Shown piece after piece: positions 45,311 to 57,660 of a stretch of DNA of 64,000 nucleotides. The notes under the pieces are model-generated. The model searched no databases. It worked only from the letters and a program-made list of their open reading frames with translations, and had not been told where the DNA came from. This stretch comes from Paramarasmius palmivorus. Taxonomy: Eukaryota; Basidiomycota; Agaricomycetes; Agaricales; Marasmiaceae. A program made the translations under genes and the position numbers. The stretch's first letter is position 1. Every line of letters begins with the position of its first letter. Where the stretch lies: contig JAYKXP010000086.1 of NCBI GenBank assembly GCA_037176845.1, positions 165,801-229,800 on the forward strand, in the 5' to 3' direction.

Positions 45311-47268
45311 GTCATGCCACCTAGCAGAATGGACAGAAACTATAGATTGGCTTGAATCAAGGAACAGCGATAGACGGTAAACAATGACGATGTTTAGGTA
45401 TTAGGACTTGGAATGTGGAGGTACATTAGGAACGAACATACTTTAAATTGAGAGAGAAGTATGGTTTGTGAAAGAGTTCTTTGACGGTTCCGGGCGGTGA
45501 ATCAAGGAACGTTTGGGCTAATATTGGAGGTACGAGTTCAAAGTTGGAGGAACAGTGAGAACGAAGAGTGAGAGAGTTTTTTGACGGTTCCGAAACAAGG
45601 ACAAAGAAATCCTTAAACGTCCAAGCAGAATATCGTTAAGAACTAGTAAACATTGAATCAACTCAACGAGATCGGAGAAAGCACATAAACCACCACCAAC
45701 ACTACCGAGGCTTTCGAATCAGAAATCAGATTCGTCGTCGTCATAACGAGATCGGTGAAAGCAGATAAGGTAGGACAAAAAGACCGACTTGACACAGTAC
45801 TGTAAAAGAGCCGGGGCTGCGGTTGCGATTCAGGATTTGAGATGTTCCATCCCGCTCTAGAGCTCATGAGAACGGTGAGAGGCTGGGTAGAGGAAGGCAG
45901 CTACACAGGAAGAGAAAGGACCGTATTCCGGGATAGTGGCGTATCATATCACAAGTATCATTGATGTGAACATGAATATGCGTTCATAGGTTCTAGTTTT
46001 GAGGTCGAATTGCTAGTGAGAGTGATAAGGCGGGAGTAGAAGTACTTCTACTCTAGAGCGTGTCTCGAAGTCATAGGGTAGAGATAGGCTGGTGCAACGT
46101 TTTTAAGACGAGTTGAGGTCATAGGGATGGGGGTTCTAGTGAGATAGAAGAGAGAAGTAGCGGGATGATGTATGCTTGAGGTCATAGTTTTGATTCGTTA
46201 TCGACACGTTTAGCTCAGAACAGCAAGTAATTGATTTGATTTGAAAAAAGCTGTTGAGCGGTGGAATGTTTGAACACTGAGCGGTAAAACGAATGTACAT
46301 ATGTATACATGTACACCTCTCGGGGTAGACGTTCAAACGTCCATTCGAAACGCGGAGGCTGAAAGGCGGCGTATAGACGAGATACGAAGGAGTGATTGTG
46401 ATTGCTGAATATAGGGTTCGGTCGTGATAACGTCGGAGAAGAAGGAAGAATGACGCAGAAGGTAAAGCGAGGATGACGAAAGGGTTGTTCGGGGAGGTAG
46501 GCGAGCGTGAAAGCGAAGAGTGATAGTGAACTGCGAGCGTAGCGGGATAGCACGCTGGATAGCACGCAGAGTGACTGAGGATTAGGCATCGATTAGGAGT
46601 CGTAGATCACACTGCGGAGCACCGGTGGAGTAGTTGTGGGTGCCATAAAGGGGTCGGAGAGTCACGGGAGAAAGTAGTGAAGGGTTGGAATGAACTCGGA
46701 GATGAGTGCGAGCAGGCAGATACAAAGTTGGTAGGTATGACGCGTCGGTGTTTGTTGAAGAGCGAGGCATATAGAAGAAGGCGGAGAATCTAGAGAGAGG
46801 TTACGTTTGAGGAAAAGAAAAGAGAGTAAGATCGTGACACAGGAAGGATCGACAGTTTGCATGAAAGCGCGTAACGTCGGAGGAACGAACAATAAGATTT
46901 AATTAAAGAAATACGGATCCGTGAACGGAGTGTTTGTTTTTTCTTTGCAGTTTGCGAGACGCGAGGACCCTGCACAGAGCAGTGTTGATGATGGCGATCG
47001 TGATCCAAGCGGAGGAGAAGGAACGAACAGGGGATCGACGATTCGGACGAATGTGAGAGGCGCAGAAAAGCCTTTTTACCGGAAAGGTGACTTGATAGAT
47101 TGAAAAAAGAAGGGAGCGCCCACATGGCCATCAATCGTTCTAGAACAGTGAACCGAGATTGCGGTACGAGACAACAGATGCAAATAAGATTTGAATCTCC
47201 GCCAGGGACGAGAATACTCAGGAACGAGAATTGTATAACAGAGCACCCATCTTTTTTTCTTCGTACTT
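45311..47268 (+). promoter_or_regulatory. Purine-rich upstream region of the zinc-finger gene
   Basis: The plus strand is strongly GA-biased from about 43.8 to 47.1 kb. The minus strand therefore shows misleading Ser/Pro/Leu-rich open frames. Short repeats lie inside: TTTGACGGTTCCG at about 45480 and 45571, and CGAGATCGG(A/T)GAAAGCA at about 45667 and 45746. Long upstream regions or leaders are common for fungal regulators, so this may be promoter plus 5' leader; transcription start unknown. Confidence 0.4.
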
Positions 47269-49112
47269 ATGTCCCCTGAAAGGCGAGCATCAGGTACAAC
47301 TCCTCCTTCTCCCTCAAACGAAGACATGGCTACCGCTGCAGTTCTAACGCAGCAGCAGCAAGGTCCAGGAGTTAACAAACGTTACCGACCGACACCTGCA
47401 AAGACCTTTCAATGCAGGGGCTATGGCGAATGTCGAATGGTGTTTAGCAGGAGTGAGCATTTGGCTAGGCATATCAGGTACGCGCGCTCTCTTTTCTGTG
47501 CCTCTTCGACTCCACAATCGTCTTTCAACCATGCTGACTCATCACTCCTCGCAGAAAACACACCGGCGAACGTCCGTTTACATGCCATTGCGGAAAGCAA
47601 TTTTCTCGCCTCGACAACCTCCGTCAACATGCCCAGACCGTGCACTCTGATAAGCAAGATCAGAACGAGCGCATGATGCGTGACCTTACGTCGCTCCATG
47701 CTTCTATGGCTGCCGCAAACAAGGCCACTTCTCGCGGCGGTCGCCGTGCCGCTGGTACTGGTGCAGGCAATGGTACTGCCGGTATTGTCTCCGTTGCCGC
47801 CGCCGTTCCCCAGATAAAGGTCGAAGATGGCGGTAGACCCGGCACTTCCACCGGCTACGAAGGCGCCAACTGGCAGATCTCGCAGAACCCGGTCGACGAC
47901 AACAACTCCTTTCGTGACCAACACCATTCCTTTCGTGACCAGTCCTTTCGTGACAACCATTCCGTCTCCCCCGTCTCTCCCGCTTCACCCATCTCAAACG
48001 CCGCCGGTCCCAGCAGAGGATCCGGCGGCGGTTCCTTTCGGGCTAGCCAGCACCACTCCCCAACCGGACTCCAGCAACAGCAGTCACCACAGTCCTTTCT
48101 ACCCCCCTTCTCCTCCCACAACTACCCCGTCGCCTCCTCAGCAGCAGCAACAACAAGCTCACGTTTCTCATTCAACGTCCCACCCCCAAACTCATCTGTT
48201 AAAGGGTCAGAGAGCTCCTCCTCCCGCCCAACTACAGCTACCCATCAGGGGAACGGATCTGGCACTGTACTCCCGCCACTCTCTTCAGTCGTCCCCACTA
48301 GCATCCCCCCGCCACCACCATCCTCCTCATCTCGCCCAGGCTCATCTCACATACTCCCCCCGTCAGCAGGGCTTCTTTCCAATGCAACCACCTCTACCAC
48401 AGGTAGCTCCTTCCCCTACCCAAACTTTGGCTGGGCAAGACCAGGAACTGCACCATCCAGTCTCTCATTCCCAGGACCACCACCACCATCAGCAGCAGCA
48501 GCAGCCTCCGCAACAGCGTTCTCTTTCTCTTCCCCATACACATCTCAATTGGTTGGCAGAAGCTCAGCAGCAGCAAGCGTCGCAGCAGCAGCAGATGGAG
48601 CAGACAGTCCCTTCTCGTTCAACCTCCCACCCCCCACAACTACGACCTCAAGAAAGAGGAGTTTCTCCACAGCCAATGAAGACGACGATGGAGGAGAGAG
48701 TAGTCGACCGACAAGTAGACGACTCACGGTTATGGAGCTCTGTTCAAACGACCCAGCACCCTCATCTGATATCAGACCAACGACAACATCAACGATTACA
48801 CGAAGGGCTGCAGGCTTATCACTCTCACACTCCTACTCCTCCAACTCACAACTATTCTCACCAATTGAGACTCCAACAACAGGAACAATTGAGGAGAGTC
48901 GCGGGCTACCATCCCGCGTCTTTGAGCGTAGGGAGCGGGAGCGGTCACCCCAATCATACCACTTGGGCGTATCAGCAGCAGGCGCCAGGTCAAGATATGC
49001 AGCCCATGGCAGGAGTGTATCAGTCTCTTCATCCTCCTCAGCATCAGCAGCTTCCGATGGCTTACGCTCGCCAGTATCCTCTGCAGGCAGTCCCGTCGCA
49101 GTTTATCGCTGA
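47269..49112 (+). CDS. C2H2 zinc-finger transcription factor
   Basis: Two exons, 47269-47477 and 47555-49112, with a 77-bp intron inside the linker between the fingers; 588 residues. Finger 1 (49-72) is C-x5-C-x12-H-x3-H with [13 protein letters not shown]. The canonical linker HTGERPF leads to finger 2 (80-100), which is C-x1-C-x12-H-x4-H with [15 protein letters not shown]. Such paired fingers bind DNA in fungal regulators of the stress and development type. After a short helix ([16 protein letters not shown]), the rest is a low-complexity Ser/Pro/Gly/Ala tail, likely activating or regulatory. Late in it the short motif [10 protein letters not shown] stands out; I recall this motif in related basidiomycete regulators. 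The frame was set by continuity from the fingers; it ends at 49112 (SPVAVYR). A different frame is also open to 49191 but does not connect to the fingers. Confidence 0.88.
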
Positions 49113-50998
49113 GGATTTATTCGCAGGCGATTTCGATTTCTTGTTGAGTGGTCCAGTGAGACCGAGTCCAAGTGTTCCGGTTTGGGAGTAGGCGCAAAAA
49201 AGGGTATGGATTGTGTGTAAACGTATTTCGAGTTTCGTTTTTCTCTTTGGGATTTTGGGTACGATAGTAATCATCGGGTATTCGGTGTTCTTTCTCTTAA
49301 AACCATTGTTTCACCACGTTCACGTACAATATTTCTCCTTCATACCATGTCCTTGTGTTTCTTTTACTTATTCATTTAGTTTATCGTTTCGCAGAGTGTA
49401 TTTTTTTGGAGTAATGTTTCGTGTTCGTGTTCAAATGCAAGCTTGATTTTTTGTGTGTAATGACAGCAGCAGCAGCGGCGGTGAATAGGACCCGAGCGGT
49501 ACTCGCTCGTTCGCATGGCGTGATGTGATTGGCTGTGTAAAGGTAATCGGTAGATTGTCGGGACTTGTTCGGCGTCGGTGTTCGGGACTCGGGAGAAGCA
49601 AGGGTTCTAGAATACTGTTTGGTTCCGAACGTCCATGTCGTCTTCTAGCAAGTCGAGGTGAGTATTGAGTGGGTTCTACTGGGTTAAGCTGACTGACTCT
49701 CCGGCTGTCATTTGGGTTAGCTCCATGGCTGCTAGGTGTTCTCGGCGATTCTGATATCCGCACCTCTCGTTATTAGCGGTTGAGCTTGACCATGGTTATC
49801 GTTGGAGCAGGATTACTCCACTCAGTATAGTCGTTGATGTTGGCGGCTCGGATCCTCTTCCCTGCAATTTGGGAATACCTGCGTGGTCGGCTGTCTGGTT
49901 TTAGGGGTATCAATTCAAGCGGTTGTCCGAGTTCATCATGCTTGGAAACGTTGTACGTATCCCTCAGAGCACAAGCTGTACTGACGCCGTGGTTCAGTTT
50001 CGGTCTCAATGTTCAGGTCTTGAGGACGCCGACCAACGCATTCATCGAAAGATTCATCAAAGTTACCAGGATAACATTGATAACATTCAGGAAGGACTCG
50101 ATCGTAGAGGCGGCTGTCACGTCGTCGTCCTGGTGATTTAGGCTCTGTCATAGAACTTTCGTCACTGAAGATTCCGTTGACGAATCTCTGCCTTTAGGAA
50201 TGCACGATGGACTTACAGTACCCATATAGACGTTGAAACGTGTCTGCTTTCAAGACCTTTCAAGCAGAATACTCCACGATCGCGGTATGCTTACTCTTGA
50301 GGCCGTCGAGAAGTATGTTAATCATCTCTATAGTGACTTTATCCGCACTGTAGGGCAACGAAAGGCGTATCGTAGATATGTATATTGTAAGCACTTGGTA
50401 TAATCACTAACTTCAGGTTGTCGAACACATGAAGAGAAACAGCCATCGGGGATAGGCAAAGGGAAATGTCCATGTCTACTGCACCTTTTGAAGCACAACC
50501 GATGCAGTGCACCTATTCTTGCATCACTTGAGGTTCCCATTTTGGACTACGTGATCACAGATAATCATATAGTGCCAGCAGGCCTTGGTGCGCTGTTCCG
50601 GGGACTTTGGTTGACTGCTGTGGTTTCCGAGTCCGCAATGATTCGATGGAGGGATGTCCTTTCAAGAACCCTGCCAGTACAGATATTTATGGTCTACGTC
50701 GCGTACCAGTGCCAGATGCTGAAAGTGTTCCTCAAGGGACTCGGTGTCGACCGAAATCTGGGCATGTATGTACTATTATTATCACCTACGGCGTACGGGC
50801 ATGTCATACTGACACTCTCTGACAGGCCGACGGCGAAGTATCTGCACGTGCGGGAAACTTTATATTAAACTAAATGTCACTTTCTTCTCTCTGACCACCA
50901 CGTCGCCGCTTCTCCTACATTTACAGTATGTCCCGCCGAGTGGCTCATCTTTGTCTCCATTATCTAACTTTTGAAGGCTAGATACCCAACCATATCCT
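49113..50998. other. Intergenic with coding-like minus-strand fragments
   Basis: Minus-strand fragments between about 50145 and 49773 look protein-like: DDDVTAASTIESFLNVINVIL, then DELGQPLELIPLKP and a terminal MVKLNR. They could be exons of a small gene, but no donor/acceptor pair keeps phase. The 50.2-50.9 kb part shows nothing convincing. Confidence 0.35.
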
Positions 50999-52501
50999 AT
51001 GCAAGGGACTATTCCGCCCGAGATCCTCTCCAAAATCTTTACCCACGTCGATTTCAGTCGAAATACGAGTACGACCCACGGCGTCAAAATAAAGACTCGA
51101 CTTGCCCAGTATACCATTACCTGTGTAGGATTTCAGCTAGCGCTCGTGTGCCGCTACTGGCACGCTGTCTCACTCGCCACTCCCAGTCTCTGGGCATCCG
51201 TTGGTGTGATAATTTCGTGTGGGCCCTATCGTCAAGGATTCTTGGAAATGCTTTCCATGGTTCTTTCTCGTTCAGGTTCTGCGAAACTGTCCATCATCAT
51301 GGACGTCGACCGATCTTTACATCGGGTTGGCCTTTTTGATAGCAGGAATATTGTAGGAACGGTCACTGGAGCAGTTTTACCATCAGACAGCCGCAACGCG
51401 ATTCCGGCGTGTATACTCCGTCTTTTGTTCGAACAATCCGAACGAATCTCCCACCTAGTCTTCCGATACATCTCAGGTCTTGAGTTGGTGGAACCACATA
51501 TCCTGGTACCGCTTCTTTTACATTATTCCTCGCGGCTAAAGACAGTCACCAACCTCGCTTTGGACGGCTTGTCGAACAACACGTCCACGAGTCACGTCTT
51601 TAAGCAATTGCCGCAACTCTTGCAGCTTATTCCATCCATATCGAACCTCCAATTGCGCCTCTGCACACTTTCTCCTCGTGCATTCCAGGACCTTTCACTA
51701 TCGTCGGTGCATCTCACCCAGCTTTCGGTTCAAGATATCACCACAGAATCCATGTGGCATTTCTTACGGTACTTCACCAACCTTCGTTCCGCCACATTCA
51801 CCTTGGATTCCATACCGCCATCCGAGTTCCAAGCACATGCTGTACCCGAGGTGTGCTGCCAGTACCTACACAGTTTCACAGTCCTGTTTAGCGAAATTTA
51901 CCCCAACGATTCCATATCGCTTCAGCATTCGCCATTTATGAGTGCGATTTGTCTTCCTTCCCTCGAGAGCCTTACTCTCGGTACCGATTCCGGCGATACT
52001 TGGTCAAAGAACGATTGGCAGGCGATCAAGTTCTTTGAACCATTTATCGCTCGTTCTGCCAATGGCCTCCGGACTTTCAAGTTGGATAGCTTCCCCATCG
52101 ACTTTGAGGCGGCAACATCAGTCTTTGAAATGATGCCAAATTTACGGGAGTTGGTAGTAGTGGAGATGAGTTGGAGAGAAATGGAGAAACGATCTCAAGG
52201 CTCGCCGATACAGAATCCGGTAGTAAACAAGAATTTCATGTCGTGTTTGGTGGATCCAGACGTTCTTCCTCAGCTGGAGCATTTGCGTCTTTATGTGAAT
52301 TTTGGATGGGAGGGAACGGATCTGTTCGAGACAATGGTTGAAGCCCGGAAGTTCAAAAGCACCTACTTGCAGGTGCTCCGGCGGTCAGTAGATTTGGATT
52401 TGCCTCGATTGCAGAGGCTCATTGACAAGGGAATAGTTGTGAAGGTAGAGGAAGGAATTGAAGCTTATGGCAGAACAGGAACTCGTACAATAGTCAATTA
52501 G
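50999..52501 (+). CDS. F-box protein
   Basis: Single exon of 500 codons. The F-box is at the very N-terminus: IPPEILSKIFTHVDF, then an inserted stretch and FQLALVCRYWHAVSLATPSLW. The following region has leucine-spaced units typical of the LRR-like C-terminal half (FLEMLSMVL, LKTVTNLALDGL, ISNLQLRLCTL, LTQLSVQDI, LPSLESLTLG, LRELVVVEM, LPQLEHLRLYV). Predicted SCF ubiquitin-ligase adaptor with unknown substrate. The start at 50999 leaves only three residues before the F-box helix; an upstream exon ending near 50998 cannot be excluded. No frame damage. Confidence 0.85.
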   Translation: MQGTIPPEILSKIFTHVDFSRNTSTTHGVKIKTRLAQYTITCVGFQLALVCRYWHAVSLATPSLWASVGVIISCGPYRQGFLEMLSMVLSRSGSAKLSIIMDVDRSLHRVGLFDSRNIVGTVTGAVLPSDSRNAIPACILRLLFEQSERISHLVFRYISGLELVEPHILVPLLLHYSSRLKTVTNLALDGLSNNTSTSHVFKQLPQLLQLIPSISNLQLRLCTLSPRAFQDLSLSSVHLTQLSVQDITTESMWHFLRYFTNLRSATFTLDSIPPSEFQAHAVPEVCCQYLHSFTVLFSEIYPNDSISLQHSPFMSAICLPSLESLTLGTDSGDTWSKNDWQAIKFFEPFIARSANGLRTFKLDSFPIDFEAATSVFEMMPNLRELVVVEMSWREMEKRSQGSPIQNPVVNKNFMSCLVDPDVLPQLEHLRLYVNFGWEGTDLFETMVEARKFKSTYLQVLRRSVDLDLPRLQRLIDKGIVVKVEEGIEAYGRTGTRTIVN

Positions 52502-53895
52502 ATCCAAGTTTCGACTCTGTAACAACGAGATCAGGATGCATTAATTCCCTTCTGGTAAGGCCGACACAATCAGGCTAGTCCAATAATTGAAAATCAAGGT
52601 AGGACCGTGATGAAGTGTAGCAGAATTATGCACAAAGTTGTGAGGATCTGACCGGGCCGCGAGACGGAAACGGTAGATTCTCCTAAGTGCCGTAGGATGG
52701 CCGAGTACTGAGAGGTTGCTAGAACAGAATAGAGTTGATTCGACTGAAGTATAACTAGATACATATGTGCTTTTATACTGTATTTACTAGGAGTAAAGAA
52801 ATCAGGGATGAATATAGGAGAATAAATAAGGAGATGAGTCGGGAGGCGAGTCGGGGGAGTGTAGGTCTAGGCTAGTACGGACCGGATCATGACAAAAGTA
52901 GCAGTCCCGGGCGCTTAATAGGTTATATCATTCTGACGCTGGACATCTCTTTTCGAGAGATGTCGGAACTCTCTCTTCCTCTCTTCTAGACTGCCTCCCG
53001 TTTCCTGAATGTTCTGAAGCAGTACTTTAGGCTATTCGGGTATCATAGCTTAGGTTATATTGAGCTGTCTGTATCGGACAAGAATGTATCAGGACAGAAG
53101 ACCACGTGCAGGCCCGAGAAACCCGGTACCTCAGGTCAGCCTAAAGGATTGCGTCAATCATTCTCTCTTCTTGCCCTCACCACGTCCGAAGGAATTGTGA
53201 AGCGGAAGCTTGTGCTTACGCCTCTTCCCGAGCGGCTGTGAGTACTATAAACTAATCACCAAGTCAAATCTGATCTATTTCTTCTTTGCACTGCCTAGGT
53301 TTCAATTTTCGGTGTCGTTTGGATCTAGCCTGAGTGCGCTAGAAAGGTCCACACAATGATAGGTGGGTGCATTGGCGGTCATTCAACACTCGTGAAGTAC
53401 TAGTGTCATGTTCATGGTCTTACCGGTCCGGGACTCCTGTCAACATCTTCGGAAAATTCCTTTGTTCAGCGTTCAATGATACTCTACGAAGAATTTTCTA
53501 TATGCATTATTGGGCATCTCTCACTTGCTGTGTTCACATCATATTACCTTCTAAATGAATAGAAGACGAGCCGTCATCCGGAGAAGGTATCCACATACTA
53601 TCTCAGTACGATATATTCACTTCGATATGACATGTCACAATGAACTGATCAATGATATTGATATCATCAACAGCTCGCACGAACGTTGTAGCAGCCCTTC
53701 CCATTGGCTTGCATTTACTATCGCTGAACATTCTGCCTCTTCAACTTACTCTATCACAATGGAGGATCATAAATCTGTCAAGGAACTGGAAGGCGGGGAC
53801 ATTATTCCCTCGGTACCGAAGCTCGACCCCATAGTTCTTTTATACCTGCCCAGCTTCGCCTGTATCTCTCGTTAACACCAACTATCGGAATCAAG
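52502..53895. other. Intergenic, hairpin but no supported gene
   Basis: A 9-bp perfect hairpin GACATCTCT-TTTCG-AGAGATGTC lies at 52942-52964. A minus-strand scrap at about 53236-53160 reads KRRKHKLPLHNSFGRGEGKK after an acceptor-like site, with no partner exon. The 52.6-53.1 kb stretch could be an LTR-like remnant, but no duplicate copy or target duplication is visible. Confidence 0.35.
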
Positions 53896-55278
53896 ATGCT
53901 TGACCTTTCCTTGTACTACATTCTATTGACCGCGGTATGTCGCACTCTTCGAGCATCTCCATGTTCGTCCTGAATCCCCGAATACAGATGGACTTCCTGG
54001 TCTATGGTAAGCTTTGTATTCTCTGACGACGGGACGACGGGATGAATCTCGTCCTATGCAAGGTGTTTATCTCGCGCTGTTTGGCTTGTGTACCCATATT
54101 CTATTGAAGCGGAAAAAGGAGTCGTACAAATACCATCTTTTCGCAAACATTCTCCTCTTCGTCGTTGCAACGGCCTCCCTCATCTTGAACACTGTTGTGG
54201 ATATTTCGATGGCATGCTCCACGTACGTCTCCGAGTCGTGGTTCGAGATGAACACTGATGACGGGAAGATAGGTGTATGGTCTCTGTTTGGAATTCAGGA
54301 GCTCAACAGCAGCTACAAACCACAAGCGACGAACTTCGGATCGCCTCTAGGTTAGAAACATAGCTTGTACTCGTTGTTTCCGGTTTACTGAAAGTGACTA
54401 TTTCAGTGCAGTAGCTGACGCCATCCTTGCAAGTCCTGACAATCATGCTACTGGTTAGCTCTAGTCTAATCGTTCCTACGTAGTTATGGCGTTGTTACGC
54501 GGTCTGGGGTCAGCGCTGGAGAACCATAGTGATACCGCTTATCGTGTATCTTGGTGTGCACAGTACGTCTTCGATTGTTGTCGCTTATGCATGCTCATAT
54601 ACGCTTCACCTCCAGTTGCAGCTATGGTGCTTCTTTGCAGTCAGAATGCTGAAATCACCTTCATCACACCCTTGGTAGCTGCAGGTATCATTGCGGCAAA
54701 CGATCTCTTTCTTTCATCCTTCATTGGTACGTTGTTCAGTGACTGCCACTCATCAAGTCAACATCAATTAACGTTTGTTTCCAGCATTCCGTATATTCAT
54801 GATAAGCTGTCAAGTGGCTTCGTATGCCGGGAGTAGGTCTCGCAACATGTATAGGACAGTGATTGCAGCGACGTAGGATCATATCCATTCTCACTCTACT
54901 TTACTAATTCTGTGATTCAGACTTGAGTCCGGAATACTCTACTCAGTATTCCTCGTCGTGATTACTATCCTATTTGGCGATCAAGCCCGAAGGATCGATT
55001 CAATGTCAATGCAGGATATAGTCGCCGAGGCTTCGGCTGGGGATTTTTTTCTCCATGCGTGGCCATCTATTTCAGTAAGTCTACACTTATAGTCTCCATT
55101 GCGTGTACTGAAGACTTTTACCTAGGGAATATTGACAACGATCATTATTGTGAGGGTGACGCTGGGTATTGCATTGAACGATGTGGAGAGCGAGATGACA
55201 TCGATGCGCGCAGCGGAGCAGAAACATACTTCCGGTGCCGACAAAGGTTTCTCAATGGACTCTTCGTCAACATGTTGA
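53896..55278 (+). CDS. Seven-helix membrane protein, paralogue 3
   Basis: Exon 1 is MLDLSLYYILLTA, exon 2 MDFLVYG, and exon 3 starts at 54063 with VYLALFGLCTHILLKRKKES. Downstream landmarks match paralogue 2 in order: FANILLFVVATASLILNTVVDIS, VADAIL, WRCYAVWGQRWRTIVIPLIVYLG, LVAAGIIAANDLF, LESGILYSVFLVVITILFG, and the last exon with TIIIVRVTLGIALNDVES and a tail ending at 55278. No breaks; introns between about 54280 and 55080 are approximate. It is closer to the gene at 15932 than to the one at 10664. Multi-pass membrane protein of unknown function. Confidence 0.7.
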
Positions 55279-57310
55279 GAATTATGCACAAGAGCTGATC
55301 TTGGGCCGCGGCGTGTCCAAAAGTCGTCCTGTAATAATATAAAGACGGACAGAATGATCGTGCCTTGTAACTACCAACAATGTTTTACAATAAGCCCCAG
55401 TTTGAATTAGCTAGTAACCTTAGAAACTCTCACTACTGAGCGGAAAGACTAGTGAAACAATTTCAGGCCTTGACCGACTCAGAGGCAAAAGTATCTTGCG
55501 CCGATACTAGCCCGTCCAGTTAGACAGTGTTATCAGCAGCTAAACAACATTTTATTCCTTATCGCACGGCATTCATCCAACATTCATCCTACCATGAATC
55601 GAGCGATACATTAGTAACAGTTGTTATCGAATTGGACGGCAGCAGAATTCAGGAAGTCAGTAACGGGAGTGATGAGCAGATGTGAGTCACTATATCCTGG
55701 GCACTTTCGTGCATCGTTGTTGAGTTTTGAAGGGTAACGAGGTCGGAGATAATCGATAATGGCCCAGGAAGTGAAAGTCGCATCAATTGACAAACGCCCA
55801 TGTCTGACCCTAACCCATTCCGATTTATTTGGTCCAGACAAACAAACTTCTACCCTTCAGCAACCGCCAGCTCGTTGAAAATCGACATTTCTCAAAAGAA
55901 CATCCTCCCAAAGCCTTTACTAGCTGAATCCTACGGTCATGATATGTCACCATGGGAAATTCTGTAGAATATGGATGGTTGATAGCTTCTGGGCCTGATG
56001 CTTCCTCTGGTGAGTTGGGCGTTTTCTTTGCCTCGATTTCCCACTCATTTGTTTCCAAAAGCCTAGGAGGTCCCTACAGCATTTCTCCTTTGCTGTCACC
56101 AAATCCATCATTGAAAGTGATAACCCAGTAACTCCTCGCCGAAAGCCCTAGATTAGCCAACTCGCATTGGTCTCCGAAGACTGCATCGGATTTATTATCA
56201 CACTACTTCGTCTTAGGAAAGCACAAAAATAGCCATATCTTTCAAGCGCGGCCCCAGGATATGCTTTGAATGCTATTCCCGCCCATCAAGTCTCTGCACT
56301 CTCGTCACAACGTCGAACCGCTTCCATAGTCCATACCTACACTTGTCCCACCACGCACCCGTAACATTATCTGCCGCCTACCTCTCAGACAATGTAAAAG
56401 GAGACGAGGACGTTCGATTGGTAGCTTCAAATCCGCTCTTGGATAATCTGACGTTGCATGGTGACAGGCGTAGTCCACTATGTATTGGGCTGCCAGGCAA
56501 CAAGACGAGGAGGTGAACAGGATTCAAGAGACTAGGGATGGGAATGTGGTCTATAGGTGAGGATGGCACAGTACTTGTGAGGAGCGAGCTTTGTTGAGTG
56601 CTCAATCATAGCCATCCACATATCTCCACCTCTGGATATCACCTCTCCGGCGCACATTCATCCTTATTTCCTTCGCCACCGCTCACAATCATATCGAGCG
56701 CGAAATCATCGGGTCTCATCTCAGGCGTTGCTACATGTCTGCTCGTCGTTTTTTGGGACACGCGTCCCTGGCATCGTTGGCTCGAAGGCAGATATACGTA
56801 GGAGCGACGATGATAGAAGAATGTCGGTGCTGGCAAAGTACGGAGAATGGTTCTAGGTGAACCTCCCGGGCAAGGAGAGGCAACAAAAGAACGAATTCAT
56901 TGAGTTCTGGGCGTCTTGGAACATGATCTCCAGCTCATTATCCAATGGTGAATACTGTTTGTCCTTCAATCTTTCACCGAGCTCACTGTCACATTGAAGC
57001 TTTTGCCAACATCTATAACTCGTATACCTCGAGATCGAGTAATTTTTCTAGCTATCAAGGCACTGCGAAACATGACTGCTCGCTCTCTCGTGCGAGAGCC
57101 AGGATGAGAAGCTGTTTGCAATGGGAAGAGTGTATCAACCTGGAGGGGAGTTCACGCTTTCAAAGCGATGGACATCATGGTGCGTTATCTCTCACATACT
57201 CTGACAAACGTCAAACTCTGACCTTTGTGGTAGACTACAGGCTGCGGTTTATGGATATCGCTATCCTTTGTTACTGTATTAGTTGACGCCAGGGCCGGAT
57301 CGCTCGTTGC
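55279..57310. other. Intergenic, no supported gene
   Basis: Minus-strand frames at 56058-55825 (starts METNEWEIEAKK) and 55841-55611 could belong to one small gene joined by a 43-bp intron, but two frames are equally possible after the junction. The rest shows nothing. Confidence 0.35.
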
Positions 57311-57660
57311 TTGAACCTCCGGCCTCGAAGAAACAATACCTGGTCTTGTGGTTTTGTTCAAGTCATATATACCTCGCCAAACAATGCCACCTCCTCGACG
57401 TCCCAGGTACTCGAAGGTCATCGCACTAGTAACTCAGAAACCGAAAGCGTACACCGAGGAAGATCGATCGAGAGTGATGTACTTGCCGACGCTCGGACCC
57501 AGCGAACTGTTGTCTGTCTGGCATGCTCGAAGACGGTGCGTTCGCCGCCAGGAGTTGCCTCTACGCTTGGGAAATTGGAGGAACATAAAGAGTTGTGTTG
57601 GGAGGTTGAGGAAGCTTTGGCGTTCATGGCCCAGGGGAACCGTGATGTACGTGCGATTTC
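57080..57660 (+). repeat. Diverged direct duplication, first copy
   Basis: Matches 59800-60365 in order with an offset of about 2.71 kb. Shared phrases include CTTTCAAAG(C/G)GATTGACAT-like, TCTGACCTT, CCGGATCGCTC(G/A)TT, CTTGAACCTC and GGCCTCGAAGAAAC. The match is interrupted by small gaps. Confidence 0.7.

Noticed and set aside
46215..46892. Several overlapping minus-strand open frames rich in Ser, Pro and Leu
   Set aside because: They arise from the purine-rich plus strand; they have no homology, splice logic or shared start.
52502..53150. Possible solo LTR
   Set aside because: No second copy in the window, and no TG...CA ends with a target duplication could be fixed.
53160..53236. Basic C-terminal-like reading (KRRKHKLPLHNSFGRGEGKK) on the minus strand
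   Set aside because: It follows an acceptor-like site but the only candidate upstream exon is out of phase; too short to support alone.
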